From positions 121,039 to 185,038 of the forward strand of contig JBMNLV010000006.1 in NCBI GenBank assembly GCA_050953005.1: a DNA stretch of 64,000 bases, given 5' to 3'. The stretch comes from UBA6115 sp050953005. Its GTDB lineage: Bacteria > Bacillota > Clostridia > Christensenellales > Aristaeellaceae. The translations under genes were made by a program, and so were the position numbers. Under the pieces are notes generated by a model, which saw only the letters and a list, made by a program, of their open reading frames with translations, searched no databases and was not told the DNA's origin. Shown in pieces: positions 37,743-46,701 of the stretch; the first letter of the stretch is position 1, and every line of letters begins with the position of its first letter.

Positions 37743-38807
37743 TCAGCCGACCGTTCTCACTGATTCTCGGACAATCAATTCAGGTTTCATTGACAAGGGA
37801 GCAAAATGAGTGTCATTTTGATCATCCATCCGGATTATTAACTGTGTAGCACGCTGAGCCAGCATGTCAGCAAAGGTATCAACTGTTGTCAACCGGGGGA
37901 ATGAAATGTTGTTAAAGCGAATATTGTCAATCCCGATCACAGAGATATTGTTGGGCACATGCGCGCCGGCGGCCTTTAGACCAGAAATCACACCGAAGGC
38001 TAACATGTCATTCTGGCAGACAATGCCAGTATAGCGGTTAGAATGCTGCAGTATTCTCTCAGCCATAGCATACCCGACTTCAAGTTCATAAATTCCATCA
38101 GTTAAGTCGCTTTCATCAGAAGTCATAAAGATATTTTCAAAGGAAAAGGGCAAGGCATGCTTTTCTATGGCAAACCTGCAGCCATCCAAGGTAAGACGCC
38201 TGCTTTGGAAGTGTTTCAGAGGTGTAGTCAAGAAAGCAATGGAATGGTGTCCTTGGCTTAACAGGTACTCAGTTGCGATGCGGCCTGCTTCGAAACGATT
38301 TTCCTTTGCGTTAAGCACGTTTGGGATATCCGGAAAGTTTGACTCAAAGACACAGGCAACCCCGCCCAGGTCAAGGTAGTGGCGGAGCGATTCAGACGAA
38401 TCATCGACGGACATCAAAAGAAGAGATCCGATTTTTTTCTGGATTAGGCTGTTGATAAGCTGCTGTTCAAGAACAGGATTGCGGTGGGAATTCATAATGA
38501 ACGTTGAATGGCCTTCCCGATTGGCTACCTGTTCGATACCTGCGACAAACTGTAAGTAGCGAGGATTTTGAAAGGTTGGGATAATCACTCCAAAGAAAGG
38601 ATTCTGGTCTGTCACCAGCATTCTTTTCTTCAGATTGTCGGAATATCCGAGTTTTGCGGCCGCTTTCAAAATACGTGTCCGCATCGCGGCGCTTACCGGA
38701 TATTTGCTACCGCTCAATACGCGTGACGCTGTAGCTACAGAGCAGCCGGCCTCCTTGGCAACATCAGCAATTGTCAGTCCGTTTACATTTCTTTCCACTT
38801 TTAGCAT
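37743..38807 (-). CDS. LacI-family transcriptional regulator
   Basis: A ligand-responsive repressor or activator, 354 residues. N-terminal helix-turn-helix LTIADVAKEAGCSVATASRV (residues 11-30) with the hinge helix region SAAMRTRILKAAAKLGYSDN. A periplasmic-binding-like domain follows (FFGVIIPTFQNPRYLQFVAGIEQ, GIVCQNDMLAFGVISGLKAAG, NISVIGIDNIRF) and ends LIVRESVR. The start ATG has AAGGTGAGG just upstream. It is transcribed divergently from the first solute-binding cassette (about 160 bp between its start codon and that promoter), the natural candidate target. The ligand is probably a sugar, as in most of the family. Confidence 0.92.
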   Translation of the reverse strand: MLKVERNVNGLTIADVAKEAGCSVATASRVLSGSKYPVSAAMRTRILKAAAKLGYSDNLKKRMLVTDQNPFFGVIIPTFQNPRYLQFVAGIEQVANREGHSTFIMNSHRNPVLEQQLINSLIQKKIGSLLLMSVDDSSESLRHYLDLGGVACVFESNFPDIPNVLNAKENRFEAGRIATEYLLSQGHHSIAFLTTPLKHFQSRRLTLDGCRFAIEKHALPFSFENIFMTSDESDLTDGIYELEVGYAMAERILQHSNRYTGIVCQNDMLAFGVISGLKAAGAHVPNNISVIGIDNIRFNNISFPRLTTVDTFADMLAQRATQLIIRMDDQNDTHFAPLSMKPELIVRESVRTVG

Positions 38808-38968
38808 ATCCTCACCTTCATTATCGTGGGGTTATTTAAAAGATACCACAGAATGCGCAAAATTACAACATTTCCATTCAATTGCAGAAAAAATACTTGA
38901 ACAAGAACAAAAGGGCAGAAAAAAGCCCGAAAAACACATCCAAATAAAAAATAAATGAAAATTTACTG

Positions 38969-38997
38969 TTGACAAACGTGTTTTTAGGGTATATTAT
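38969..38997 (+). promoter_or_regulatory. Promoter of solute-binding cassette 1
   Basis: TTGACA (38969-38974) and TATTAT (38992-38997), 17 bp apart, close to consensus. The spacer holds AAACGTGTTT, an AAAC/GTTT dyad that could be an operator for the divergent LacI protein; that link is inference. Confidence 0.75.
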
Positions 38998-39074
38998 CAT
39001 CGTGCCCGGGAGAAATTCCCGATGAGCAAGATTACTACACGGCTACTCGCCGGAAGATTTGGAAGGGAAGATCC
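38998..39074 (+). promoter_or_regulatory. Conserved leader of solute-binding cassette 1
   Basis: The 77-nt leader is the same in both cassettes except for about two bases. It contains the hairpin CGGGAGAAATTCCCG and the ribosome site GGAAGGGAAG just before the ATG. I do not recognise a known riboswitch in it. Confidence 0.45.
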
Positions 39075-40025
39075 ATGAAAAAGTTTTTAGTCTCTATGCT
39101 GCTTCTGAGCATTCTCCTCACCTCCGTTGTTCCCGCAATGGCTCTTGGCTCAGCGCCCGTGTCCGGCAGGCTGATGCTGTACTCCTCCCTGCCCGTTACC
39201 CAGTTGGATCTGATGGTAGAAATGTTCACCAAGAAGTATCCCGACATCACTGTGGACGTTTTCTCCGCGAACAGCGCTGACGTGTTCGCGCGTGCGCAGG
39301 CCGCGGCCGGTGTGACCGGAGGCTTGGTCCTGGGAGGCAGCCTGGAGTCCTTCCGGGCCGCGCAGGATATGTTCATCACGTATACGACGGCCAACGCCAA
39401 GAAATTCCATGACCGTTTTGCCGCGGTAGAAAACGCTGCCTTTACCCCGATCCAGCTGCACGTGAGCGCGCTGCTTGTCAACAAGGACCTTGCCCGTGAG
39501 CTTGGCGTGAAGATCGTCAGCTGGGAATCCCTGAAGGATAAGAAGCTGACCGGCCGTGTGGCGTATATGGACCCTGCTGTAAGTTCTCCTGTGAGCGAGC
39601 AGACCGCGTTTGTGAACAGCTTTGCCAGGACCATTGATGTAGCCTCTCCGTCAGCTCCTTCCTTCGTGCTCAACGCTGTGACCGCAGGTCAGTTTGTGGT
39701 AGGGATTGTCAATGAGGAGAAGGCGATCGAGCGCAAGCTGACCGGCGCCAAGGTGGAAGTGGTATACGCTTCTGAAGGTGTCGCGATAGGGGCTTCCTAC
39801 GCCGGCATCCTGTCAGGCGCGCAGAATGAGGGAAATGCCAGGTTGTTCTTGGACTTCATCACTGGAAAGGAATACCAGCAGGCTGCGGCGGACCTCCTTC
39901 ACCAGCGTTCAGTGCGCCGCGATGTAGACTTCGGCGTGAAGGGAATCGCGTCAACAAAGAACCTGAAATCACTGGATTTTGTGAGCATGGCGATGCTGAC
40001 AGGCATGCAGACTGCCAGCAGGTAA
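39075..40025 (+). CDS. Secreted extracellular solute-binding protein, Fe3+/AfuA-like type (copy 1)
   Basis: A 316-residue binding protein. Signal MKKFLVSMLLLSILLTSVVPAMA. The mature part resembles family-1/AfuA (iron or phosphosugar) binding proteins: GRLMLYSSLPVTQLDLMVEMF, FTKKYPDITVDVFSANSADV, SWESLKDKKLTGRVAYMDP, NEEKAIERKLTGAKVEVVYASEG, and the late ARLFLDFITGKEYQQ. No lipobox cysteine and no permease or ATPase nearby, so it may be a soluble sensor or scavenger rather than a transporter part. Copy 2 at 46702 differs by 12 substitutions (2 amino-acid changes) and one added CAG codon. Strong promoter and own hairpin make it monocistronic. Confidence 0.87.
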   Translation: MKKFLVSMLLLSILLTSVVPAMALGSAPVSGRLMLYSSLPVTQLDLMVEMFTKKYPDITVDVFSANSADVFARAQAAAGVTGGLVLGGSLESFRAAQDMFITYTTANAKKFHDRFAAVENAAFTPIQLHVSALLVNKDLARELGVKIVSWESLKDKKLTGRVAYMDPAVSSPVSEQTAFVNSFARTIDVASPSAPSFVLNAVTAGQFVVGIVNEEKAIERKLTGAKVEVVYASEGVAIGASYAGILSGAQNEGNARLFLDFITGKEYQQAAADLLHQRSVRRDVDFGVKGIASTKNLKSLDFVSMAMLTGMQTASR

Positions 40026-40054
40026 AGAAACCCACACAAGATACGCCGAAACAG

Positions 40055-40091
40055 ATACCGGACACCGCGAATCTCACGCGGTGTCCGGTAT
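40055..40091 (+). terminator. Hairpin terminator of solute-binding cassette 1
   Basis: ATACCGGACACCGCG pairs with CGCGGTGTCCGGTAT around a 7-nt loop, a 15-bp stem with only a weak T tract after it. Confidence 0.75.
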
Positions 40092-40213
40092 TGAATTGTA
40101 AATCAACTATCGAAGAGAGCACTAATATTTCAACATATTAAAACAATCTGTCTAAAACCAAACAGAAAAGTAACAAAAATGAAACAAAAATCAATAAAAA
40201 CAAAATAAATATA

Positions 40214-40242
40214 TAGACATTTTGATAGATATGCGTTACAAT
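40214..40242 (+). promoter_or_regulatory. Promoter of the DegV-ICMT-GH3-HD-GYP operon
   Basis: TAGACA (40214-40219) and TACAAT (40237-40242), 17 bp apart, in an AT-rich stretch 37 nt before the DegV start. Confidence 0.55.
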
Positions 40243-40278
40243 CTATCTGAGGAAATGGCTCTTGGTGGGGGGGATGAC

Positions 40279-41124
40279 ATGAAAAAATGTGCAATTTTTA
40301 CAAATTCTGTTTCTGACCTGTCACCTTCATTGTCAGAAGAATACGGTATATTTGTTATACCGGATGTTGTTATCTTTGAAAACCGAGAATACTTTACAAA
40401 CATCGACATCGACCCGCCCATGTTGTACCGCTTGATGCGCGAGCACGAGAAGCTGCCCACGACATCCCACCCGAATCAGAACATATACATGGAACACTAT
40501 GCCAAAGCGGAGGAGTATAGTGAGATACTCTGCATTACAGTTACTTCAGTGATGTCAGGCTCTGGCAGTACGGCAGCCCTTGCGGCCAGGATGATGCGGG
40601 AGAAAGGTTTTCGTCCTGAGATCTACATATATGATTCCCTGCAAGTATCATACGGATTGGCTTATCTTGCGATAGAAGCGGCAAAGATGGCGCAAAAGGG
40701 CTTGGGAGCTTTGGAGATTATAGCGCATCTTGACCAAATCAGAAACAAGGTTGGCTCATATTTCTGTTTGTATAAGCTTGAGAACGCGCGCAAGGGAGGG
40801 AGGATTGGAGAGGTTAAAAGCCTGACAGCGGATTTTCTTGGTATAAAGCCGGTACTTACTTTCAAGGGCGGGACGGTCAAGGAGTTAGGCATTGCGCGAA
40901 GTTTTGATGCAGCGATTCATCGGATTATCAGACTTTATAAATATCGCGCTAAAAAAGGCGGATTGGTATTTGTCTGCCATGCCAACAATGAAGAAGTAGC
41001 GCAGAGACTGAAGGAGCAGGTAGCACGCTTTGATCCGGACGCGAAGGTCCTTGTTGAGTGGATCGGTGTCGCTATCGGCATTTACACAGGAGAGCGAACG
41101 GTCGGGTTGATATTTGGTGAGTGA
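40279..41124 (+). CDS. DegV-family fatty-acid-binding protein (FakB-like)
   Basis: DegV proteins bind one fatty acid; the best-known members (FakB) present it to the kinase FakA for phosphorylation. 281 residues. The fold shows CAIFTNSVSDLSPSLSEEYGI, the fatty-acid-carboxylate motif region KLPTTSHPNQNIY, the SVMSGSGSTAALAA loop, YDSLQVSYGLAYLAIEAA, GSYFCLYKLENARKGGRIG and KPVLTFKGGTV. The ATG at 40279 is close behind a G-rich ribosome site (GGGGGGGAT); the open frame runs 19 codons further up. No fakA is nearby. It shares its stop with the start of the next gene, so it is the head of a coupled operon. Confidence 0.9.
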   Translation: MKKCAIFTNSVSDLSPSLSEEYGIFVIPDVVIFENREYFTNIDIDPPMLYRLMREHEKLPTTSHPNQNIYMEHYAKAEEYSEILCITVTSVMSGSGSTAALAARMMREKGFRPEIYIYDSLQVSYGLAYLAIEAAKMAQKGLGALEIIAHLDQIRNKVGSYFCLYKLENARKGGRIGEVKSLTADFLGIKPVLTFKGGTVKELGIARSFDAAIHRIIRLYKYRAKKGGLVFVCHANNEEVAQRLKEQVARFDPDAKVLVEWIGVAIGIYTGERTVGLIFGE

Positions 41125-41693
41125 TGGGCTTTGTTGTAGGTGTTGTTGCTGCGTTTGTTCTGATGCTCCTGTCCGATTTATTTAAGCTGAGAAACAAAGG
41201 CAGGATGGGAGCCTTGCTGCTGGCCGCTGGAATGATACTTCTGATTATTTCCCTGGCGATTGCGGCCTCTTCCGAAGAACGTTTTGGAGTTGCATTGCCT
41301 TTGCGAGTCTTGGCATTCCTGTTGGCAGGTATCGCCATGGTGATGGAAGTGATCGCGTTGTTTATTTCCCTGCCAGCCCGGGAAACTTACCTGATGGCGG
41401 AGAAAACGCATCTCCAGGACAAAGGCATGTACGCCCTTTGCCGACATCCTGCCGCGCTCTTTCTCCCGGTTTTACTCCTTGGCCTGGCGGTAGGTCTAGG
41501 CAGCGGTGGTCTGCTGTGGGCAGGGATGTTGGCCAGCTTCTTGAACCTTATCTATGTATGGATGCAGGACCGTTACGTTTTTCCCAAGACCATTCAAGGA
41601 TATCATGACTATCGGAAAAAAGTTCCTTTCTTGCTGCCGACAACGGCTAGTATAAAGGATGCGTTCGCGACACGAAGGACCAGGCAGGAATGA
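41124..41693 (+). CDS. Isoprenylcysteine carboxyl methyltransferase-like membrane protein
   Basis: A 189-residue integral membrane protein with about five hydrophobic helices and the C-terminal signature of the ICMT/phospholipid methyltransferase superfamily: KGMYALCRHPAALFLPVLLL, then a long hydrophobic helix and VFPKTIQGYHDYRKKVPFLL. The family methylates carboxyl groups or lipid head groups with S-adenosylmethionine at the membrane. Bacterial members are seldom characterised, so the substrate is unknown. The start codon overlaps the DegV stop by one base (TGATG), and the next gene starts 3 nt after its stop. Confidence 0.8.
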   Translation: MGFVVGVVAAFVLMLLSDLFKLRNKGRMGALLLAAGMILLIISLAIAASSEERFGVALPLRVLAFLLAGIAMVMEVIALFISLPARETYLMAEKTHLQDKGMYALCRHPAALFLPVLLLGLAVGLGSGGLLWAGMLASFLNLIYVWMQDRYVFPKTIQGYHDYRKKVPFLLPTTASIKDAFATRRTRQE

Positions 41694-41696
41694 AAC

Positions 41697-43316
41697 ATGC
41701 GGTTTGATGAAAAGCTTAGGAAAGAGCCGCCGGAGCAGATTTGGCAGGAGTATTGTGGTTTTCTGGATTTGTCTCTAGAAAAGTACATGCGCATGCAAAA
41801 ACATCTGCTCATGGAGCAAATCAACCTGCTGTCCTCCAGCCGGCTGGGTAAGAACCTGATGGGGAAAGCTCCTCCGGAATCTGTAGATGAGTTTCGTGAG
41901 TGCGTTCCCCTAACAAAATTCGGGAACTATGTCGACACGCTGCTGATGCGCCGCGAGGAAGAGCTTCCTGCAAAGCCGGTTATCTGGCTCGAAACAACCT
42001 GGGAAGGAGGGGATCATCCCCAGAAAGCTGCCCCATATTCCCGCGCCATGCTCAATACTTACAGAGACAATTTATTCGCCGTTCTCCTGCTTGCGCACGC
42101 CACAAAAAGGGGACAGTTCCGGGTTCAAACAAATGGGAAGGTGCTTTATGCGCTTGCGCCGCTGCCTTATCCGAGCGGTTTGTTTCCCGAGATGATGAAA
42201 GGTGAAGTTGATTTTCAGTTTATGCCTCCTGTGGATGAGGCGCTCTCATTGCCTTTCAGCCAACAGATGAAACTTGGGTTTGAAATGGCTATCAAGAAAG
42301 GCATGAATCAGTTCTTTGGAATGAGCAGCATTTTGTTTTATATCAGCCAGAACCTGTTGAGCGGCTCAAATGACGGTAAAAAGAGTCTGAAGGGTTTTAC
42401 GCCCAGGATGCTTTTTCGCTTGCTGACTGCGCGGTATCGTTCACGCAGGGACAACGTCCCGTTATTGCCGAAAGATTTATTCGATTTAGACACCTTTGTG
42501 TGTGTCGGAAATGACTCCACTTTATATAAGAACGAACTGGAAAATTTCTGGGGGAAAAAGCCGCTGGAAATTGTTGGAGGGACTGAGCCGACTTTGATCG
42601 GCACCGAAACCTGGAGCCGGGATGGATTCGTTCTTTTTCCGGACGCCTGCTTTTATGAATTCATTCCCGAGCGGGAAATGATGAAAAACTTGGATGATCC
42701 CTCTTATGTACCTCGAACATACCTGATGGATGAACTCAGCCCGAATCAGCTGTACGAGATTGTTATTACTGTTTTAAAAGGCGGCTCTTTTGTACGTTAC
42801 CGCGTTGGGGACGTTTTTCGCTGCCTGAGATTGAGGAATATCAAGGATGGGATAGATTTCCCTCAGTTCGAATTTGTGGATCGTGTGCCGGACGTCATCG
42901 ATATAGGAGGGTTTACCAGGATAACGCAGCGTGAGATTCTCAAGGTATTGGAATTATCGCGTCTTCAGGTGGAGGACTGGTGCGCTTTTAAGGAATATGA
43001 TGATGATAAGCATGCGTACTTGCAGTTATTTGTGGAGATGCGGCAAGACGGAGAAGGTGTCCTTTCTGACGCGGAAGTTGTCAAGGAACACCTGAGCGTC
43101 TATTTCCGCTATTTTGATCAGGATTACAACAGCCTGAAACGCCTTATTAAAGTTGAGCCATTGCGTGTAAACATAGTTCCCACAGGTTCTTTCCGGCATT
43201 TTGAACAGATTTACGGCAAGCGGCTGAGGAGAATGAATCCTCCAAGCGCGGACGTAATTGATTTTCGCTTTCTGTGTGGTCTGGAACACAGGCAGGGGAG
43301 GAATCCATGGCAATAA
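41697..43316 (+). CDS. GH3-family acyl-adenylating enzyme (acyl acid amido synthetase-like)
   Basis: GH3 proteins of plants (JAR1 type) activate a carboxylic acid as the adenylate and conjugate it to an amino acid; bacterial homologues are known but mostly uncharacterised. 539 residues. Family landmarks are an N-terminal helical region, ECVPLTKFGNYVDTLL, the ATP-phosphate loop region LETTWEGGDHPQKAAPYS, VGGTEPTLIGTETWSRDG, DELSPNQLYEIVITVLKGGSFVRYRVGDVFRC, and the C-terminal lid domain. No signal peptide. Ribosome site AGGAA. It overlaps the following HD-GYP gene by 10 bp. Confidence 0.82.
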   Translation: MRFDEKLRKEPPEQIWQEYCGFLDLSLEKYMRMQKHLLMEQINLLSSSRLGKNLMGKAPPESVDEFRECVPLTKFGNYVDTLLMRREEELPAKPVIWLETTWEGGDHPQKAAPYSRAMLNTYRDNLFAVLLLAHATKRGQFRVQTNGKVLYALAPLPYPSGLFPEMMKGEVDFQFMPPVDEALSLPFSQQMKLGFEMAIKKGMNQFFGMSSILFYISQNLLSGSNDGKKSLKGFTPRMLFRLLTARYRSRRDNVPLLPKDLFDLDTFVCVGNDSTLYKNELENFWGKKPLEIVGGTEPTLIGTETWSRDGFVLFPDACFYEFIPEREMMKNLDDPSYVPRTYLMDELSPNQLYEIVITVLKGGSFVRYRVGDVFRCLRLRNIKDGIDFPQFEFVDRVPDVIDIGGFTRITQREILKVLELSRLQVEDWCAFKEYDDDKHAYLQLFVEMRQDGEGVLSDAEVVKEHLSVYFRYFDQDYNSLKRLIKVEPLRVNIVPTGSFRHFEQIYGKRLRRMNPPSADVIDFRFLCGLEHRQGRNPWQ

Positions 43317-45820
43317 ATCAAGTCATTTTTGTTGCGATACCTGCCGCGGCTTTGCTATTGAACCTTTTCTTGCTGCTGATCTGCATCAGCGCCCGGAAAA
43401 ACAAGCTGGTCTATGCTTTCATGATGCTGGTTGTTTCCTATTCAATATGGACAGGCGGGGCAGCCGCAATGCGCGCGCTCTTTTATCCGGGACCTATTTT
43501 CTGGTTCCGTGTCTCTTTGGTAGGGATCTTCAGCGCGCCCTTTATGATATATAATTTTACACACTACTATACCAACAAAAAAGGGCATTTCACACATACC
43601 ATACTGGGAATCGCCTGGACGATTCTGATTGTCATGAGCCTATTTGACATGTTCCTCAAGTCCCCCCAGGTTCTGGTAAGCGATGGTAAAATGTCCTTCA
43701 CTTATACCATGACATACTGGACTATATTGCCGTTCCTGTTAGCTGCTTTTACTATATCTCTGTGCGGAAGACTTGTTTATCATGGAATTAAGTACAACGG
43801 AATTCCCATAACCACAATGCGCCCCTTGATTCTGGGGGTGCTTCTCATGTTCATTGCTCTTCTTTCCACGGCTCTGCCCGGAGCGGGTTCTTTTCCTGCC
43901 GACCCGCTGGCTTGTGGGATTAACGCTGTTTTTCTCTTCTATGCCTTGTATAAAAAACGGTTGATTACCTTCAGGATGGTGACCGGCAGGGCTCCTCTAT
44001 ACCTTGCTGCAGCCGTACTGACGACCGTTTTCCTGGCGATACTTTATCCGGCAGTCGATATTGTTTATCAACGATACTTTCCGGAGTATGTCGAACAGGA
44101 AACTATTGTGATATCAACCTTGGTGTCTGTCCTGACGGTTTTGTTATATAACCTGATCAGGAAGCTATTGAATGTGCTGTTCGCCAAAGGCATCAATGCG
44201 AGGGATGACGAGCTGCTGCGATTCAGCCAGGATATTAACAACACGCTGGACAGCTCACAGATTCTCAAAACTTTTAGTGACTTTATTGAGCGCAATATAG
44301 ATTGCGCCGCCGTTTACATCTGCACACAGAATGAAAACGGACATTTTGTCGCAGAGGTTAAGACCAAGATTACGATGGCTGAGGAACTGGTGATAAAAAA
44401 AGACAGTCCGCTGGTCGCGTGGCTGGAAGAACAAAACACCGCGATCCATTTTCGGGATTTTATGAGAACACAGCACTACCGTTCCATGTGGGACGAAGAG
44501 AAACAACTGTATAAAAACCTGAATATCAGACTGGCGTTGCCGGTTACGGAAGGAGGCAGGCTGATTGCGATAACTCTGTTCGCTGATCCGGACAATTCCA
44601 TTATCTGTAATCCCGGGGACATTGTATTTCTGGAATCCGCCGCTGCAGTCATGTCCATCGCCGCAAGAAATGCCATGCTGTACACAGCGATGCAGGATGA
44701 GGCCCATAATGACGGGCTGACCGGCTTGTACAATCGTCGCTATTTCATGGAAATTGGAAACCAGAGTTTTTCAAAGTCTGTCAAGGGCAGTTTTACCGTC
44801 GCGATTGTCAGCCTTGATGATTTTCGGCTCTTCAATGAATTATACGGTACATACCAGGGCGACCGTTTGCTGCAGGATTTTTCGAAAATGCTGCTGGCTG
44901 CAACCGGAAACCAGGGGATCGTGGGCCGCTACAGCGGGAAGGAATTCATTCTGGCATTTCCCTTTAAAGAAGTAAAAGCGGTGGTAGATCTGATTGCCAG
45001 CGTGCGTGAGCAGCTAAGAGAGTATTTGTACAAGAACAAGGAAGATGGGCAGCACTTTCTTACCTTTTCTGCAGGCATCTCTTCTTATCCGAGCAGCGCT
45101 GTTTCTTTTGAAGAAGCGGTCTCTTTTGCCGGCATCGCGGTGTATGCAGCAAAGAAGAATGGGAAAAACAAAACGCAGTTGTATGAGAAAGGTCAGGATT
45201 TCAACAACGTAACCCAGGATATCTTTGATAGCGGAGAGCAACACATGCAAACGATTTACGCGCTGATGGCCGCTGTCGACGCGAAAGATCATTATACCTT
45301 CAATCATTCTGAGCAGGTTTCCTCGTATGCCGTCCAATTGGCCGAGGAGATTGGATTGGACAAGGAGCATGTAGAAATTATCCGTCAAGCGGGCTTGCTG
45401 CACGATATAGGGAAAATTGCGGTCCCTGAGAGTATTCTGGATAAACCGGGCCCGTTGACCGATGACGAGTTCCGGATTATGAAACAGCATGTTGAGGCTT
45501 CCATTGCGATGATTAAGTACCTCCCCAGTTTAGACTATGTTACCCCTGTTGCGATTGGGCATCATGAGCGCTGGGACGGCAAGGGCTATCCCCGCGGTCT
45601 GGCCGGAGAGCAGATTCCCATTGGCGCGCGCTGCCTGGCGGTTGCTGATGCGTTTGACGCCATGACTACCGAGCGCAATTATAAGCCTGCAAAAACGGTC
45701 GAGGAAGCTCTTGATGAGATCCGCCGGAACCTTGGCACGCAGTTTGACCCCAAGATCGGTCTGGCTTTTGTGAAATTGGTGGAGGAAGGGCGATTGGAGC
45801 AGAAACGCCTAAAAAGCTGA
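43307..45820 (+). CDS. Membrane 7TM-GAF-GGDEF(degenerate)-HD-GYP protein, predicted c-di-GMP phosphodiesterase
   Basis: An 837-residue signalling protein. About seven hydrophobic helices (1-235, HisKA_7TM-like), a GAF domain (about 300-460, SSQILKTFSDFIERNIDCAA), a GGDEF domain whose active-site motif is degenerate (YSGKEF near 542, so probably no cyclase activity), and a complete HD-GYP domain. The HD-GYP domain has HSEQVSSYA, LLHDIGKIAVPE (His699-Asp700) and HHERWDGKGYPRG. The HD-GYP class hydrolyses cyclic di-GMP to pGpG or GMP. The ATG at 43307 follows GGGGAGG and overlaps the GH3 stop. Last gene of the coupled operon. Confidence 0.92.
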   Translation: MAINQVIFVAIPAAALLLNLFLLLICISARKNKLVYAFMMLVVSYSIWTGGAAAMRALFYPGPIFWFRVSLVGIFSAPFMIYNFTHYYTNKKGHFTHTILGIAWTILIVMSLFDMFLKSPQVLVSDGKMSFTYTMTYWTILPFLLAAFTISLCGRLVYHGIKYNGIPITTMRPLILGVLLMFIALLSTALPGAGSFPADPLACGINAVFLFYALYKKRLITFRMVTGRAPLYLAAAVLTTVFLAILYPAVDIVYQRYFPEYVEQETIVISTLVSVLTVLLYNLIRKLLNVLFAKGINARDDELLRFSQDINNTLDSSQILKTFSDFIERNIDCAAVYICTQNENGHFVAEVKTKITMAEELVIKKDSPLVAWLEEQNTAIHFRDFMRTQHYRSMWDEEKQLYKNLNIRLALPVTEGGRLIAITLFADPDNSIICNPGDIVFLESAAAVMSIAARNAMLYTAMQDEAHNDGLTGLYNRRYFMEIGNQSFSKSVKGSFTVAIVSLDDFRLFNELYGTYQGDRLLQDFSKMLLAATGNQGIVGRYSGKEFILAFPFKEVKAVVDLIASVREQLREYLYKNKEDGQHFLTFSAGISSYPSSAVSFEEAVSFAGIAVYAAKKNGKNKTQLYEKGQDFNNVTQDIFDSGEQHMQTIYALMAAVDAKDHYTFNHSEQVSSYAVQLAEEIGLDKEHVEIIRQAGLLHDIGKIAVPESILDKPGPLTDDEFRIMKQHVEASIAMIKYLPSLDYVTPVAIGHHERWDGKGYPRGLAGEQIPIGARCLAVADAFDAMTTERNYKPAKTVEEALDEIRRNLGTQFDPKIGLAFVKLVEEGRLEQKRLKS

Positions 45821-46579
45821 AGGGTTATATATAGGTAGTAATAGATTCCATTCCTATTCTTTTTGTATCGTCTATTGTATCGTCGAGCCGGGTTTTTGAA
45901 CGCCCAGCTGCGTCAGTCAGCATCAACGTAGTAACTTTGGCTATACTATCGGTTTCCTTCTTTGCGGGGCAATAGAACCCCTCGCTGCTTTGAATAAAGC
46001 TTTACATCAGTAAAAAAAACCGCCTTTGTTTTCGATACGGTTTCAAGACCGTACTGCAAGCGAAGGGGTTTTGCCTTTGATCGATCATATTAACGACAGA
46101 AATATTACTAATGCACAATCTATTGCAAAGAGCGTTTTGGTTCGCGTTCAATGAACGCTATCAGGCTGTTTGTGGCGCAATAGGCACTGGCGCGTTTATA
46201 GGGTAAAGCTCACGATGGCATTCCCGGATATATGAAACAATAATAGGATAGCAACCTTGTTTTTCAAGCTCTACCTGCTCGTACTGATTTCAATCTGTAA
46301 GGATGGAATTAAAGGCATCCTGTGCATCGCTTGTTTCAGGAAAAGTTTTTTATTGCGCGTATTGTGAGAGAATTGTGAGAAGAACGGCTTTCAACTTGGT
46401 GGAGGCGCTGAAAATCAATATGATAGGATCAGTTCTTAAGAACAAGGCCAAAACGACAGTGCAAAGGAGCGTGAATGATAACATGAAAAAACAAAATTTC
46501 TATCTATTAACAGAAAGTATACAGAGATATGGCATGAAATGGCTAAAAATAGACCATTAAACACATTGAAACAAAAAAG
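45821..46579. other. Gene-poor region between the HD-GYP gene and solute-binding cassette 2
   Basis: About 760 bp without a convincing gene. It holds a small dyad ACGGT..ACCGT near 46040, AT-rich stretches and short open frames lacking protein-like sequence; one 85-codon frame at 46303-46560 has no ribosome site. It may be debris from the event that inserted the duplicated cassette. I see no transposase, integrase or clear inverted terminal repeats. Confidence 0.4.
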
Positions 46580-46595
46580 AAATGAAAAATTACTG

Positions 46596-46624
46596 TTGAC
46601 AAACGTGTTTTTAGGGTATATTAT
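46596..46624 (+). promoter_or_regulatory. Promoter of solute-binding cassette 2
   Basis: TTGACA (46596-46601) and TATTAT (46619-46624), 17 bp apart, identical to cassette 1 including the AAACGTGTTT dyad in the spacer. Confidence 0.75.
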
Positions 46625-46701
46625 TATCGTGCCCGGGAGAAATTCCCGATGAGCAAGATTACTACACGGCTATTCGCCGGAAGATTTGGAAGGGAAGATC
46701 C
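46625..46701 (+). promoter_or_regulatory. Conserved leader of solute-binding cassette 2
   Basis: Matches the leader of cassette 1 except for about two bases; the CGGGAGAAATTCCCG hairpin is intact. Confidence 0.45.

Larger units (their letters stand above)
38953..40091 (+). repeat. First copy of a duplicated 1.14-kb solute-binding cassette
   Basis: Promoter, 77-nt leader, gene and downstream hairpin recur almost unchanged at 46580-47718, in the same orientation, offset by exactly 7,627 bp up to the gene's 3' end. Identity ends abruptly upstream of the AAATGAAAA before the promoter and just after the hairpin. Confidence 0.95.

Noticed and set aside
46303..46560. 85-codon plus-strand frame upstream of cassette 2
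   Set aside because: No ribosome site, unusual composition, and no resemblance to any family; the region looks like non-coding debris.
45821..46579. Insertion sequence as the carrier of the duplicated cassette
   Set aside because: I found no transposase, terminal inverted repeats or target-site duplication at the edges of either copy.
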